DNA of 64,000 nucleotides from DASZBX01 sp035943635 (GCA_035943635.1 DASZBX010000149.1:47143-111142); one strand, 5' to 3'; numbered from the stretch's first letter, positions 25,700 through 34,931 are shown. Translations and numbers: made by a program. The notes: a model not told the origin generated them from the letters alone.

Positions 25700-27837
25700 C
25701 CGCGACCGAGGACTCCGGCCAGCCTGCCCCGGCCGAACCCGCCGACCCGCCCGACAGCTCGGACCCGCCGGATCCGGGATCACAAACCCCTGCCGAGACG
25801 GACCCCGCGCCGCCCCCGGCCGCCGCGGACGACTGGCGCGGCGTGGCGGCCGAGAAGGTGGACGAGGTCTCCGCGCAGGCCGGCTTCTTCCTGCGGGCCC
25901 GCTCCCGCCGCCTGCTGATCAGCCTGCTGCGACCGCACCGCAGGGCGCTCGGCTGGGCCACCGTGCTGATCGTCGTGGTCACCGGGGCCGAGATGGCCGG
26001 GCCCTACCTCGTCTCGGTCGGCATCGACACCGGCATCCCGGCGCTCGGCCGCCGCGACTGGGCGCCGGTGCTCTGGACCGTCGGCGGGATCCTGGCCACC
26101 GCCCTGCTCGGCGCCGTGCTGCGCCTGTTCTTCCTCAACCTGGTCGGCCGGATCGGCCAGGACCTGCTGCTGGACCTGCGCCGCCGGGTGTTCGCCCAGT
26201 TCCAGCGGCTGCCGGTGGCCTTCCACGAGCAGTACACCTCCGGCCGGGTGATCTCCCGGCTGACCAACGACCTCGACGCCCTGGCCGACCTGATCGACAA
26301 CAGCCTGGACGGCCTGATCAACGCGGTGCTCAACGTGATCGTCATCAGCATCCTGCTGGTGCTGCTGGATCCGCTGCTCTCGCTCGCCCTCGCGGCCGTG
26401 CTGCCCGCGCTGCTGGGGCTGCTGGTCTGGTACACCCGCGGGTCGCGGGTGGCCTACCGGCGCACCCGGGAGGCGGTGGCGGCCCTGATCGTCCAGTTCG
26501 TCGAGACCCTGAACGGGATCCGCGCGGTCCAGGCCTTCCGGCGCGAGCCGCGCAACGAGGTGATCTTCGAGCGGCTCAACCAGGACTACCGGGACGCCAA
26601 CGCGGACGCCCAGCGCCTGCTGGCCCTGTTCATGCCCGGGATCAAGGCGGTCGGCGCGGTGATCACCGCCGCGGTGCTGCTGTTCGGCGGCTTCCAGGTG
26701 CTCGACGGCGCGCTCCAGGTCGGCGTGCTCACCGCGTTCCTGCTCTACCTGCGCCAGTTCTTCGACCCGCTGCAGGATCTGGCGATGTTCTACACCTCGT
26801 ACCAGTCCGCGACCGCGGCCCTGGAGAAACTCTCCGGGGTGCTGGAACAGGAGCCGGACGTCCCCGAGCCGGCCGAGCCGGCCACCCTGCCGGACCCGGT
26901 GCGCGGCGAGATCTCGTTCGCCGCGGTCGCCTTCGCCTACCCGGCCCGGGACTCGGACACGGCCCCGGACGGCGCGAGCGGCGCGGGCGGGGACGCCGGG
27001 GCCGGAGCCGACGGCGCGACGCCCGCCCGGCCCGCGTCGGCCAAGGCCGACAAGGTGATCCTGCCCGGGCTCGACCTGGTCATCCCGGCCGGGCAGACCG
27101 TGGCCCTGGTCGGCTCGACCGGGGCCGGCAAGTCCACCGTGGCCCGGCTGATGTGCCGGTTCTACGACCCGGTGGCCGGCCGGGTCGGCCTGGACGGGAT
27201 CGACCTGCGCGACCTGGCCGACGCCGACCTGCGCGCCCACGTGGTCATGGTCACCCAGGAGAACTTCCTGTTCACCGGCACGGTCGCGGACAACATCCGG
27301 TTCGGCCGGCCGGACGCCACGGACGAGGAGGTGCGCCGGGCGGCCGAGGAGATCGGCGCGCACGAGTTCATCGCCCACCTGCCCGAGGGCTACGCGACCG
27401 ACGTGAAGAAGCGCGGCGGGCGGCTGTCGGCCGGCCAGCGCCAGCTGATCGCGTTCGCCCGCGCCTTCCTGGCCGACCCGGCCGTGCTGGTCCTGGACGA
27501 GGCCACCTCCTCGCTGGACGTGCCGTCCGAACGCCTGGTCCAGCGGGCCCTGCGCACCATCCTGGCCGACCGGACCGCGCTGATCATCGCGCACCGATTG
27601 TCCACGGTCGAGATCGCCGACCGGGTGCTGGTGATGGAGGACGGCCGGATCGTGGAGGACGGCTCACCGGAGGAACTGCTCGCGATCGAGTCCGCGCGGG
27701 TCTCCCGGACCGGCGGACGGTCCGCCGCCGACACGGACGGCGAACCCGGCGACGCGGCCGACGACACGGCCCCGGAGCAGTCCGGCCGGTTCGCCGCCCT
27801 GCACAGCGCCTGGCGCGACTCCCTGGCGAGCGTGTGA
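25696..27837 (+). CDS. ABC exporter subunit with canonical nucleotide site
   Basis: 713 residues. A Pro/Asp-rich cytosolic N-terminus of about 55 residues precedes six helices (about 75-380); then the ATPase domain with an Ala/Gly/Asp insertion of about 35 residues before Walker A (GSTGAGKST). Walker B VLVLDEATSSLD is canonical, the Q-loop is VTQENFLFTG, but the signature is LSAGQRQLIAFARAF rather than LSGGQ. The altered signature would face the degenerate site of the partner, as in known heterodimeric exporters. GGAG lies 8 nt before the ATG. The C-terminal 50 residues are acidic. Confidence 0.92.
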   Translation: MTATEDSGQPAPAEPADPPDSSDPPDPGSQTPAETDPAPPPAAADDWRGVAAEKVDEVSAQAGFFLRARSRRLLISLLRPHRRALGWATVLIVVVTGAEMAGPYLVSVGIDTGIPALGRRDWAPVLWTVGGILATALLGAVLRLFFLNLVGRIGQDLLLDLRRRVFAQFQRLPVAFHEQYTSGRVISRLTNDLDALADLIDNSLDGLINAVLNVIVISILLVLLDPLLSLALAAVLPALLGLLVWYTRGSRVAYRRTREAVAALIVQFVETLNGIRAVQAFRREPRNEVIFERLNQDYRDANADAQRLLALFMPGIKAVGAVITAAVLLFGGFQVLDGALQVGVLTAFLLYLRQFFDPLQDLAMFYTSYQSATAALEKLSGVLEQEPDVPEPAEPATLPDPVRGEISFAAVAFAYPARDSDTAPDGASGAGGDAGAGADGATPARPASAKADKVILPGLDLVIPAGQTVALVGSTGAGKSTVARLMCRFYDPVAGRVGLDGIDLRDLADADLRAHVVMVTQENFLFTGTVADNIRFGRPDATDEEVRRAAEEIGAHEFIAHLPEGYATDVKKRGGRLSAGQRQLIAFARAFLADPAVLVLDEATSSLDVPSERLVQRALRTILADRTALIIAHRLSTVEIADRVLVMEDGRIVEDGSPEELLAIESARVSRTGGRSAADTDGEPGDAADDTAPEQSGRFAALHSAWRDSLASV

Positions 27838-27870
27838 CGGGACCTCGGCGCCTGCACCGCCGAGCGGGAT

Positions 27871-27904
27871 CGGCCACGGCGGGTTCCACCGCCGACCGTG
27901 GCCG
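27871..27904 (+). terminator. Hairpin after the ABC exporter operon
   Basis: Arms CGGCCACGG (27871-27879) and CCGTGGCCG (27896-27904), with inner GGCGG/CCGCC pairing, 33 nt past the stop. No T-run. Confidence 0.55.
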
Positions 27905-28243
27905 CCGTCGAACTGCGCCGTCGGTATACGGATTGGGTAACAGTTGGCGGGAATCAGAACCACTCGTCAGCTTTTGCGGCCCCCGGACCCGGGAGCGAAG
28001 CGCGACCCTGCCTCACCTGCGGCCTCGCCCGGAACAGACCCGATCACAACCCGCAGTCGGCCGGTGACACCCCGATCACTGCGCGCTACCCGGACCAACC
28101 GTGTTCTCTCAGCCATAACAGCAGTTCAACGATCCCTTAAGAGCCATTCCGGCACACGGCTCCGATCAAGGGTTTCAGCGCATCAGGCCCAGACCAAAAC
28201 AGCACGATTGGTCCTTTAGTAATCTTCTAGGGATTAATGCTGC

Positions 28244-28264
28244 ACTTCACGTGCTCAGTGAAGT
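28244..28264. promoter_or_regulatory. Perfect 7-bp inverted repeat, operator candidate
   Basis: ACTTCAC (28244-28250) and GTGAAGT (28258-28264) around GTGCTCA. It lies 52 nt upstream of the response-regulator start, a usual place for autoregulation by an OmpR-type protein; those more often bind direct repeats, so another repressor is possible. Confidence 0.45.
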
Positions 28265-28304
28265 TACTGCGCACTATTGGCTGCCATGGCGGTGGCGTTG
28301 GTCT

Positions 28305-28310
28305 TACGAT
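28305..28310 (+). promoter_or_regulatory. -10 box of leaderless response-regulator transcript
   Basis: TACGAT, 6 nt before ATG 28317; no ribosome site in the gap and no good -35. Confidence 0.5.
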
Positions 28311-28316
28311 CTGGGC

Positions 28317-28988
28317 ATGACCCGCGTTCTACTGGCTGAAGACGACATCGCGATCGCCGAACCCCTGGCTCGTGCGCTCCGCCGAGAGGGCTATGACGTG
28401 GATCTGCGCACGGACGGCCCCAGCGCACTGCGCCACGCCCAGTCCGGCTCGGTGGATCTGCTGGTGCTGGACCTGGGCCTGCCCGGGATGGACGGCCTGG
28501 AGGTGTGCCGCAGACTGCGCACCGACGGCCACGCCTTCCCGGTGCTGGTGCTCACCGCCCGCGCCGACGAGGTGGACACCGTGGTGGGCCTCGACGCCGG
28601 CGCCGACGACTACGTGACCAAACCCTTCCGGCTGGCCGAACTGCTCGCCCGGGTGCGCGCCCTGCTGCGCCGGGGCACCTCCGAGCCGGGCAGCGCCGCC
28701 CGCGGGGTCCGGATAGACGTGGACTCCCACCGCGCCTACGTGGGCGAGGAGGAGCTGAGCCTGACCGCCAAGGAGTTCGACCTGCTGCGGGTGCTGGTCC
28801 GGGACGCCGGCCGGGTGATCACCCGGGAGCAGCTGATGCGCGAGGTCTGGGACACCACCTGGTGGTCCTCGACCAAGACCCTCGACATGCACATCTCCTG
28901 GTTGCGCAAGAAACTCGGCGACGACGCGACCAACCCCCGGTTCATCACCACGGTCCGCGGAGTCGGCTTCCGCTTCGAACGCGGCTGA
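28317..28988 (+). CDS. OmpR/PhoB-family response regulator
   Basis: 223 residues. The receiver domain has the acidic pair AEDD (7-10), phosphoacceptor Asp52 (LLVLDLGLPG), the Thr of VLTARAD and the Lys of YVTKPF. The winged-helix DNA-binding domain covers the last 95 residues (LTAKEFDLLRVLVRDAGRVI, TLDMHISWLRKKLGDD, TTVRGVGFRFE). Start ATG 28317 matches the usual MTRVLLAEDD beginning; an upstream open frame to 28251 is less GC-biased and lacks support. It partners the kinase 28 nt downstream. The signal is unknown. Confidence 0.95.
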   Translation: MTRVLLAEDDIAIAEPLARALRREGYDVDLRTDGPSALRHAQSGSVDLLVLDLGLPGMDGLEVCRRLRTDGHAFPVLVLTARADEVDTVVGLDAGADDYVTKPFRLAELLARVRALLRRGTSEPGSAARGVRIDVDSHRAYVGEEELSLTAKEFDLLRVLVRDAGRVITREQLMREVWDTTWWSSTKTLDMHISWLRKKLGDDATNPRFITTVRGVGFRFERG

Positions 28989-29016
28989 GTGCAACGGGGG
29001 GACTGGAGGGGCGACG

Positions 29017-30267
29017 ATGCGCGGAAGAATGATCAAGTCCACCGTGGCCGTGGTGCTGTTGGTGGTACTGCTGCTCGGGGTCCCGCTGGCGATCATCGAC
29101 GCCCAGCGGATCCGGGGCGCCGAACAGGACTCGCTCAACGAGGAGGTGCAGCGGATCGGCCTGCTCACCGACGTGCAGCTCAACGCCGGGCAGCTGGACC
29201 AGACCGCGCTCGTGGCCTACCTGTCCCGGGGCCGCAGCGCCGTGATCACCATCTCCGGCAAGAAGCCGATCGTGCTCGGCCCCGCGCCGTCCGCCAGCCC
29301 CGAGTCCAGCGAGGTCTACACCGGCCGGGCGCACGAGACCGTGGTGGTCAGCGAGCCGGGCAACCAGACCCGGATGCGGATGCAGGCCGGGCTGCTGCTC
29401 GTGCTCGGCATCGCCGTGCTGGCCACGGTCACCGCCACCGGCCTGGCCTTCCTGCAGGCCCGCCGGCTGGCCCGCCCGCTGCGCGACCTGGCGCACACCG
29501 CCGAACGGCTCGGCTCCGGCGACCCGCGGCCGCGGCACCGCCGCTACGGGGTGGCCGAACTGGACCGGATCGCCGAGGTGATCGACCACACCGCGGAACG
29601 GATCTCCGGGATGCTGGCCACCGAGCGCCGGCTGGCCGCGGACGCCTCGCACCAGCTGCGCACCCCGCTGACCGCGCTGTCGATGCGGCTGGAGGAGATC
29701 ATCGCGGCCCAGGACCTGCTGGACGTCAAGGAGGAGGCGGCGATCGCGCTGACCCAGGTCGAGCGGCTGACCGACGTGGTCCAGCGGCTGCTGACCGACG
29801 CCCGGCACCCGCACCGGTCCGGCTCCTCGGTGCCGATCGACGTGGACGCGGTGATCCGCCAGCAGGTGTTCGAGTGGCGCCCGGCCTTCCGCAGCGCCCG
29901 CCGCCCGATCCGGGTGGTCGGCGCCCGCGGCCTGGCCGCGATCACCACCCCGGGCGCGTTCGCCCAGGTCCTGGCCACCCTGATGGAGAACTCGCTGATG
30001 CACGGGGCGGGCCCGGTGACCATAAAGACCCGGATGGCCAGCGGCTCGGTGGTGGTGGAGGTCTCGGACGAGGGCCCGGGCGTCCCGGCCGAGCTCGGCA
30101 CCCGGGTGTTCGACCGCTCGGTCAGCGGCCGGGCGTCCACCGGGCTCGGGCTGACCGTGGCCCGCGAACTGGCCGAGGCGGACGGCGGCCGGCTGGAACT
30201 GCTGCAACAGCGCCCCGCGGTCTTCGCCCTGTTCCTGACCGCCTTCCAGCAGCCGGCTGTCGTCTAG
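29017..30267 (+). CDS. Sensor histidine kinase
   Basis: 416 residues. Two membrane helices (about 7-28 and 122-145) flank a small extracellular domain of about 93 residues; a HAMP linker, the phospho-acceptor His212 in DASHQLRTPLTAL, the N-box MENSLMHGAG, G1 box DEGPGVP and G2 box TGLGL follow. GGAGGGG lies 5 nt before the ATG. It should phosphorylate the regulator encoded just upstream. A strong terminator follows. Confidence 0.95.
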   Translation: MRGRMIKSTVAVVLLVVLLLGVPLAIIDAQRIRGAEQDSLNEEVQRIGLLTDVQLNAGQLDQTALVAYLSRGRSAVITISGKKPIVLGPAPSASPESSEVYTGRAHETVVVSEPGNQTRMRMQAGLLLVLGIAVLATVTATGLAFLQARRLARPLRDLAHTAERLGSGDPRPRHRRYGVAELDRIAEVIDHTAERISGMLATERRLAADASHQLRTPLTALSMRLEEIIAAQDLLDVKEEAAIALTQVERLTDVVQRLLTDARHPHRSGSSVPIDVDAVIRQQVFEWRPAFRSARRPIRVVGARGLAAITTPGAFAQVLATLMENSLMHGAGPVTIKTRMASGSVVVEVSDEGPGVPAELGTRVFDRSVSGRASTGLGLTVARELAEADGGRLELLQQRPAVFALFLTAFQQPAVV

Positions 30268-30291
30268 GCAGGCACACCGGTTCCCCGGTCT

Positions 30292-30332
30292 CCCCGGTCC
30301 GCCCAGCACGCTCTGGGCGGGCCGGGGTTTTT
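30292..30332 (+). terminator. Rho-independent terminator after the two-component operon
   Basis: Arms CCCCGGTCCGCCCAG (30292-30306) and CTGGGCGGGCCGGGG (30313-30327), 15 bp with one mismatch, 6-nt loop, then TTTTT. One of the few in the window with a real T-run. Confidence 0.9.
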
Positions 30333-30462
30333 GTGTGTGCTCGGGGGAGGGGAGGCGGGAGCGCAACGAACAACCTGGGTGCGTCACCAACGCTCATGCA
30401 CCACGCCACGCACCGACGTCACGCACACTCGCAACTTGTACAGACGCACAAGCACAGCAAAA

Positions 30463-30499
30463 CGCCCGCCCCACCAGGATTCCCTGGCCGGAGCGGGCG
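30463..30499 (-). terminator. Terminator after the GtrA-like gene
   Basis: Reading leftwards: outer arms CGCCCGC (30493-30499) and GCGGGCG (30463-30469), inner CCAGG/CCTGG, followed by TTTT. It lies 15 nt past the stop at 30514. Confidence 0.75.
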
Positions 30500-30513
30500 C
30501 TGAAAGCTTGGGG

Positions 30514-31080
30514 CTAAATCGCCACGTTCTCGGTGGGCAGCCGCAGCACGGCCGCGGTCTCGAACTCCTCGTCCGGCAGCTGCGAGGTGGGCATCGGCTC
30601 GGAGTACTGGAACTGCTCGGCGGCGAGCACGGGCTGGGCCTCGGGGAAGATCCAGGTCCGGTAGGCCCAGAACCGGAACACCATGCCCAGCGCGGTGCCG
30701 AGGACGAAGTTGCCGAAGAAGTCGCCGATCGGGCCGTTCCAGTTGAGCACGTAGTGGGTCAGCGCCAGGCAGCCGCTCTGGATCACGCTCGCGATGCCGT
30801 TGGTGACGAAGAACAGCACCACTTCGCGGCTGCGGTTCGAGGACGTACCCTCGGTGTAACGGTGCTTGTACGTCCAGTAGCGGTTGCCGAAGTAGGCGAC
30901 GATCGTGGCCACCACCGAGGCCACGATGGACGCGGTCAACACGTTCCTCGCGTTGAACATCACGTACAGGTGGTACACGCTGAAGTTGACGATCAGGGCG
31001 ACACCGCCCACTACGCCGAACTTCGCAATCTCATGGAAGAGATGGCCAACGCGGTCCTGCACGAATCGCACGATCGACAC
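30514..31080 (-). CDS. GtrA-like membrane protein
   Basis: 188 residues with four membrane helices (about 18-38, 46-66, 84-104, 118-138). Marks are KFGVVGGVALIVNFSVY, FGNRYWTYKH and FRFWAYRTWIFPE, typical of the GtrA/DPMS family, small proteins that help move polyprenyl-phosphate-linked sugars across the membrane. A cytosolic acidic tail of about 40 residues follows. GTG start 31080. The gene next to purK on the opposite strand is conserved in actinobacteria (the Rv3277-purK-purE arrangement of M. tuberculosis). Confidence 0.88.
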   Translation of the reverse strand: MSIVRFVQDRVGHLFHEIAKFGVVGGVALIVNFSVYHLYVMFNARNVLTASIVASVVATIVAYFGNRYWTYKHRYTEGTSSNRSREVVLFFVTNGIASVIQSGCLALTHYVLNWNGPIGDFFGNFVLGTALGMVFRFWAYRTWIFPEAQPVLAAEQFQYSEPMPTSQLPDEEFETAAVLRLPTENVAI

Positions 31081-31342
31081 TGTCGGTTACCGTCCTGACT
31101 TCCGGGTCACACTAAGAGAGTACCGAGAGGCGCTGTGAGTTCGCTTCGCCGCAGACGTGTCGTAGCGCACCTGTGACGTATTAGCCCGTTCGTCCGGTCC
31201 CAATCATCGCTTACGGTGACTCCTCGTGTTCGCAGTGCGTTCACCGGTGACTTGCCGTCGCCAAGATCAATACAATCAGTGATCATGCCGCCCCGCAATG
31301 CGACGAACGGCGTACCTGCGCAAGCCGGTATTCTTGACTCTC

Positions 31343-32521
31343 GTGAGTTCCGAGCAGACCTCCCCCCTCAGCGCCGCCCACCCCACGGTCGGGGTGATCG
31401 GCGGCGGCCAGCTGGCCCGGATGATGCAGCCCGCCGCGATCGCCCTCGGGGTGCGGCTGCGGGTGCTGGCCGCCGACCCGGCCGAATCGGCCGCGCAGGT
31501 GATCCCGGACGTGGTCCTCGGCGCGCACGACGACCCCGAGGCGGTCACCCGGTTCGCGAAGGAGTGCGACGTGGTCACCTTCGACCACGAGCACGTGCCG
31601 GCCGAGGTGCTCGACCGGCTGGTCGAGCAGGGCCACGCCGTCCGCCCCGGCCCGCACGCGCTGCGGCACGCCCAGGACAAGGCGGTCATGCGCGCCCGGC
31701 TGAGCGAGATCGGCATCCCGGTCCCGGCCTGGCGCACGGTCGCCACGCTCGACGAGGTGACCGGGTTCGCCGCCGAGACCGGCTGGCCGGTGGTGCTCAA
31801 GGCGACCCGCGGCGGGTATGACGGCCGCGGAGTCTGGGTCGTCGCGGATGCGGAGCAGGCCCGGACTGTGGTCGCGCAGGCGCACGAACGCGGCGTATCC
31901 CTGCTGGCCGAGGCCATGGTGCCGTTCGCCCGCGAGCTGTCCGCGCAGGTCGCCCGCTCGCCGCACGGCCAGGCCGTGGCGTACCCGGTGGTCGAGACGG
32001 TCCAGGTCGAGGGGATCTGCCGCGAGGTCTACGTCCCCGCGCCCGGCCTGTCCGAGCACTATGCGGTCGAGGCCCAGCGGATCGCGCTGAGCATCGCCAA
32101 GGAGCTCGACGTCACCGGCATGCTCGCGGTGGAGCTGTTCCAGACCGCGGACGGCGCGATCAGCGTGAACGAGCTCGCGATGCGCCCGCACAACTCCGGC
32201 CACTGGAGCATCGACGGCGCGGTGACCAGCCAGTTCGAGAACCACCTGCGGGCCGTGCTGGACCTGCCGCTGGGCGACCCGTCCGCGCACGCCCCGGTGA
32301 CCGTGATGGCCAACGTGCTCGGCCTGGACCTGCCCGAGGTCTACCCGGCCTACCTGCACTGCATGGCCCGCGACCCGGGCCTGAAGATCCACATGTACGG
32401 CAAGCCGGTCCAGCCCGGCCGCAAGATCGGGCACGTGACCGTGCTCGGCACCGACCTGCCCGACTGTGTCGACCGGGCCCGGCACGCCGCCGGATACCTC
32501 CGTGGAGAGATCGATGAGTGA
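31343..32521 (+). CDS. purK: 5-(carboxyamino)imidazole ribonucleotide synthase PurK
   Basis: 392 residues, ATP-grasp. VGVIGGGQLARMM near the N-terminus, FDHEHVPAEVLD, KATRGGYDGRGVWVV, and NELAMRPHNSGHWSIDG identify it. It carboxylates AIR with ATP and bicarbonate in purine synthesis. I choose GTG 31343, since TATTCT (31329-31334) ends 8 nt upstream and no ribosome site exists; an ATG at 31298 is in frame but lies before the -10 sequence. It overlaps purE by 8 nt. Confidence 0.95.
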   Translation: MSSEQTSPLSAAHPTVGVIGGGQLARMMQPAAIALGVRLRVLAADPAESAAQVIPDVVLGAHDDPEAVTRFAKECDVVTFDHEHVPAEVLDRLVEQGHAVRPGPHALRHAQDKAVMRARLSEIGIPVPAWRTVATLDEVTGFAAETGWPVVLKATRGGYDGRGVWVVADAEQARTVVAQAHERGVSLLAEAMVPFARELSAQVARSPHGQAVAYPVVETVQVEGICREVYVPAPGLSEHYAVEAQRIALSIAKELDVTGMLAVELFQTADGAISVNELAMRPHNSGHWSIDGAVTSQFENHLRAVLDLPLGDPSAHAPVTVMANVLGLDLPEVYPAYLHCMARDPGLKIHMYGKPVQPGRKIGHVTVLGTDLPDCVDRARHAAGYLRGEIDE

Positions 32522-33047
32522 CCCGACCCCCGCCGCCCCCGTGGTCGGCATCGCGATGGGCTCCGACTCGGACTGGTCGGTGATGTCCGAGGCCGCCGAC
32601 GCGCTGGCCGAGTTCGGGGTCGGCTACGAGGTCGAGGTGGTCTCCGCGCACCGGCTGCCCACCACGATGATCGAGTACGGCGCCCAGGCCGACTCCCGCG
32701 GCCTGAAGGTGATCATCGCGGGCGCGGGCGGCGCGGCGGCCCTGCCCGGCATGCTCGCCTCGGTCACCCCGCTGCCGGTGATCGGCGTCCCGGTGCCGCT
32801 GAAGTACCTGGACGGGATGGACTCGCTGCTGTCCATCGTGCAGATGCCGGCCGGCGTCCCGGTGGCCACGGTCTCGATCGGCGGCGGCCGCAACGCCGGC
32901 CTGCTGGCCGTGCGGATCCTGGCCGCCCAGGACCCGGCGCTGCTGGCCGCGGTGCGGGAGTTCCAGAGCGGACTGGCGGCCAAGGCCCGGGCCAAGGGCG
33001 TCGCCCTGCAGGAGAAACTCCGCGCGGCTCAGGGCTCTGCCGACTGA
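32514..33047 (+). CDS. purE: 5-(carboxyamino)imidazole ribonucleotide mutase PurE
   Basis: 177 residues, class I PurE. GSDSDWSVM, VSAHRLPTTM (catalytic His) and AGAGGAAALPGM are intact. It rearranges N5-CAIR to CAIR. ATG 32514 sits inside the end of purK with GGAGAG 4 nt upstream. Its 3' end faces the Ser/Thr kinase gene at a distance of 21 nt. Confidence 0.96.
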   Translation: MSDPTPAAPVVGIAMGSDSDWSVMSEAADALAEFGVGYEVEVVSAHRLPTTMIEYGAQADSRGLKVIIAGAGGAAALPGMLASVTPLPVIGVPVPLKYLDGMDSLLSIVQMPAGVPVATVSIGGGRNAGLLAVRILAAQDPALLAAVREFQSGLAAKARAKGVALQEKLRAAQGSAD

Positions 33048-33068
33048 CTGGCCGCCACGCCCGGGAGG

Positions 33069-34931
33069 CTACTGGCCGACCGAGATCGCGCCCTGCCACA
33101 AGGTGATGCTGAATCCGATGTAGGTGCTCGGATCTCCTTGGGCGGGCAGGTGCGTGATCTGGAGCAGGGCGACGCGGCCGCGCGGGGTGATGTCGCAGAT
33201 CGACGTCCCGACGGACAGGTCAGCCGCGTTCAGCTGGTTGATGTACTGGGTGTCGTTGAGGCAGTTCTGGTAACTGCCTGCGGTGCCCGGCTGCAGGATC
33301 GCCATGGTCGCGTTCGACGTGCTGGCCTCGATGTAGTCGTCGTAGCTGCTGGGGAAGTCGACGTCGAAGTTCACCCCGCTGTCGTTGAGGACCGCCCTGC
33401 CCGGGCTGGACAGGTCCGAGGTCAGGTTGAAGCCGTAGCCCGCGGCGAGGTCGACGTGGAAGGTGCCGAGCGGGGTGCCGGGCGGATTGTTGTTGCCGGT
33501 GACCGCCTGGCCGGTCGCGTTCGGCACGGCCGCCGGTGTGGTGAACGGCACCAGGGGCGCGTCGGGGGCGGTGGTCGGGTTCACCAGGGTGTTCGGGTTC
33601 TGCTCCGCGGCCGGGGCGGTGGTGGCGCCGATGGTGGTCAGCGCGTTGAGCGACGGATTGTGGCCGGTGGACGAGGGCGGGGAACCCTTGCCGTCCAGGG
33701 AGACCGCGGCGATCGCCCCGCCGCCGGCCACGACCACCACGGCCAGGGCGCCGAGCAGCAGCCGGCGGCCCCAGTTCGGCGTCTGGGTGGGCGATTCGGT
33801 GGGCGGTGGCAGGGCGGCGGCGCGCACGGCCGCGCGTTTCTCGGCGCCGGACAGCTTGGCCGGCGCCGGAATCGGCGGGGGCGCGGGCTGCGGGATCGGC
33901 TGCGGCGGCACGTACATGGGCTGTGGCTGGAGCGGGGGGTGGAACAGGGGCGCAGCGGCAACCGCAGCCGCAGCCGCGCCCGCGGCCTGCTCCGCCGGGG
34001 CCGCCACCGTCCGCCGGGTCGCCTCCGACGCGACCGCGCTCGGCAGCCAGCCGGCCGTGATCCGCAGATCCCCGCCGGCCTGCCGGCGGCACAGGTCGAT
34101 CAGCGCCGGGCCGGTGATCCGTTGCGCCGGGTCCTTGGTCAGGCAGGCCTGGACCAGGGGGACCAGGTCCGGCGGGCAGGCCGACAGGTCGGGCTGTTCG
34201 TTCACCACCCGGTAGAGCACCGCCATCTCCTGCCCCTCGCCGAACGGCGTGCGCCCGGTGGCGGCGTAGAAGGCCAGCGAGCCGAGCGAGAACAGGTCGG
34301 TGGCCGGCTCGGCGGACTGGCCGAGCGCCTGCTCCGGCGCCATGTACTGCGGGGTGCCGATCCGGATGCCGGTGGCGGTCAGCGGGGTCGAGTCGGCCGC
34401 CCGGGCGATCCCGAAGTCGATCACCCGCGGCCCGTCCTCGGCCAGCACCACGTTGGCCGGCTTCAGGTCCCGGTGCACCACCCCCGCGGCGTGGATGGCC
34501 GCGAGCGACTCGGCCACCGCCCCGGTCAGCAGCAGGACCGTGCGCACCGGCAGCGGCCCGAACCGGCGCACCGCCGCGGCCAGCGACGGGCCCGGCACGT
34601 AGGCCGTGGCCAGCCAGGGCTGCGCGGCGTCCGGCCCGGCGTCCACCACCTGCGCGGTGTAGACCCCGTTGACCCGCTGGGCCGCCCGGATCTCCTGGGC
34701 GAACCGCTCGCGGAACTCCGGGTCCTCGGCGAACTCCGGCCGCACCACCTTCAGCGCCAGCGCCCGGCCGCCCGGGGTGAAGGCCAGGTAGACCCGGCCC
34801 ATCCCGCCCGCGCCGAGCCGGGCCCGCAGGCGGTAGCCGCCGACCGCGGCCGGATCGTCGCCGGCCAGCGGCTCGAACGGCGCAGGCGGCGGGGCGGTGC
34901 CGATGTTCTCCGCGGTGAATGAATCCGGCAT
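33069..34931 (-). CDS. Receptor-type Ser/Thr protein kinase (PknB-like, no PASTA)
   Basis: 620 residues. Kinase domain about 31-290: Gly loop LGAGGMGRVYLAF, VAIK-type Lys in ALALKVV, VVHRDLKPANVV, VIDFGIARA, APE motif in YMAPEQ. A Pro/Ala/Gln-rich juxtamembrane stretch leads to one membrane helix (about 393-415), then an extracellular part of about 200 residues: a Thr/Asn/Pro linker and a folded-looking C-terminal domain with two Cys (SYQNCLNDTQY, GTSICDITPRG). That domain is not PASTA and I do not recognise it. The kinase interrupts the purK-purE-fadE25 order seen in mycobacteria. Confidence 0.92.
   Translation of the reverse strand: MPDSFTAENIGTAPPPAPFEPLAGDDPAAVGGYRLRARLGAGGMGRVYLAFTPGGRALALKVVRPEFAEDPEFRERFAQEIRAAQRVNGVYTAQVVDAGPDAAQPWLATAYVPGPSLAAAVRRFGPLPVRTVLLLTGAVAESLAAIHAAGVVHRDLKPANVVLAEDGPRVIDFGIARAADSTPLTATGIRIGTPQYMAPEQALGQSAEPATDLFSLGSLAFYAATGRTPFGEGQEMAVLYRVVNEQPDLSACPPDLVPLVQACLTKDPAQRITGPALIDLCRRQAGGDLRITAGWLPSAVASEATRRTVAAPAEQAAGAAAAAVAAAPLFHPPLQPQPMYVPPQPIPQPAPPPIPAPAKLSGAEKRAAVRAAALPPPTESPTQTPNWGRRLLLGALAVVVVAGGGAIAAVSLDGKGSPPSSTGHNPSLNALTTIGATTAPAAEQNPNTLVNPTTAPDAPLVPFTTPAAVPNATGQAVTGNNNPPGTPLGTFHVDLAAGYGFNLTSDLSSPGRAVLNDSGVNFDVDFPSSYDDYIEASTSNATMAILQPGTAGSYQNCLNDTQYINQLNAADLSVGTSICDITPRGRVALLQITHLPAQGDPSTYIGFSITLWQGAISVGQ

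Larger units (their letters stand above)
27905..28316. other. Gap before the two-component system, with AT-rich control region
   Basis: No gene supported. GC falls clearly below the surroundings at about 28120-28250. It contains the inverted repeat at 28244-28264 and the TACGAT hexamer at 28305-28310. Confidence 0.45.

Noticed and set aside
23758..27837. Continuous open frame joining both ABC subunits into one 1359-codon protein
   Set aside because: The first part is the wrong frame of subunit 1 (Arg/Pro-rich shadow). The real subunits meet at an ATGA overlap.
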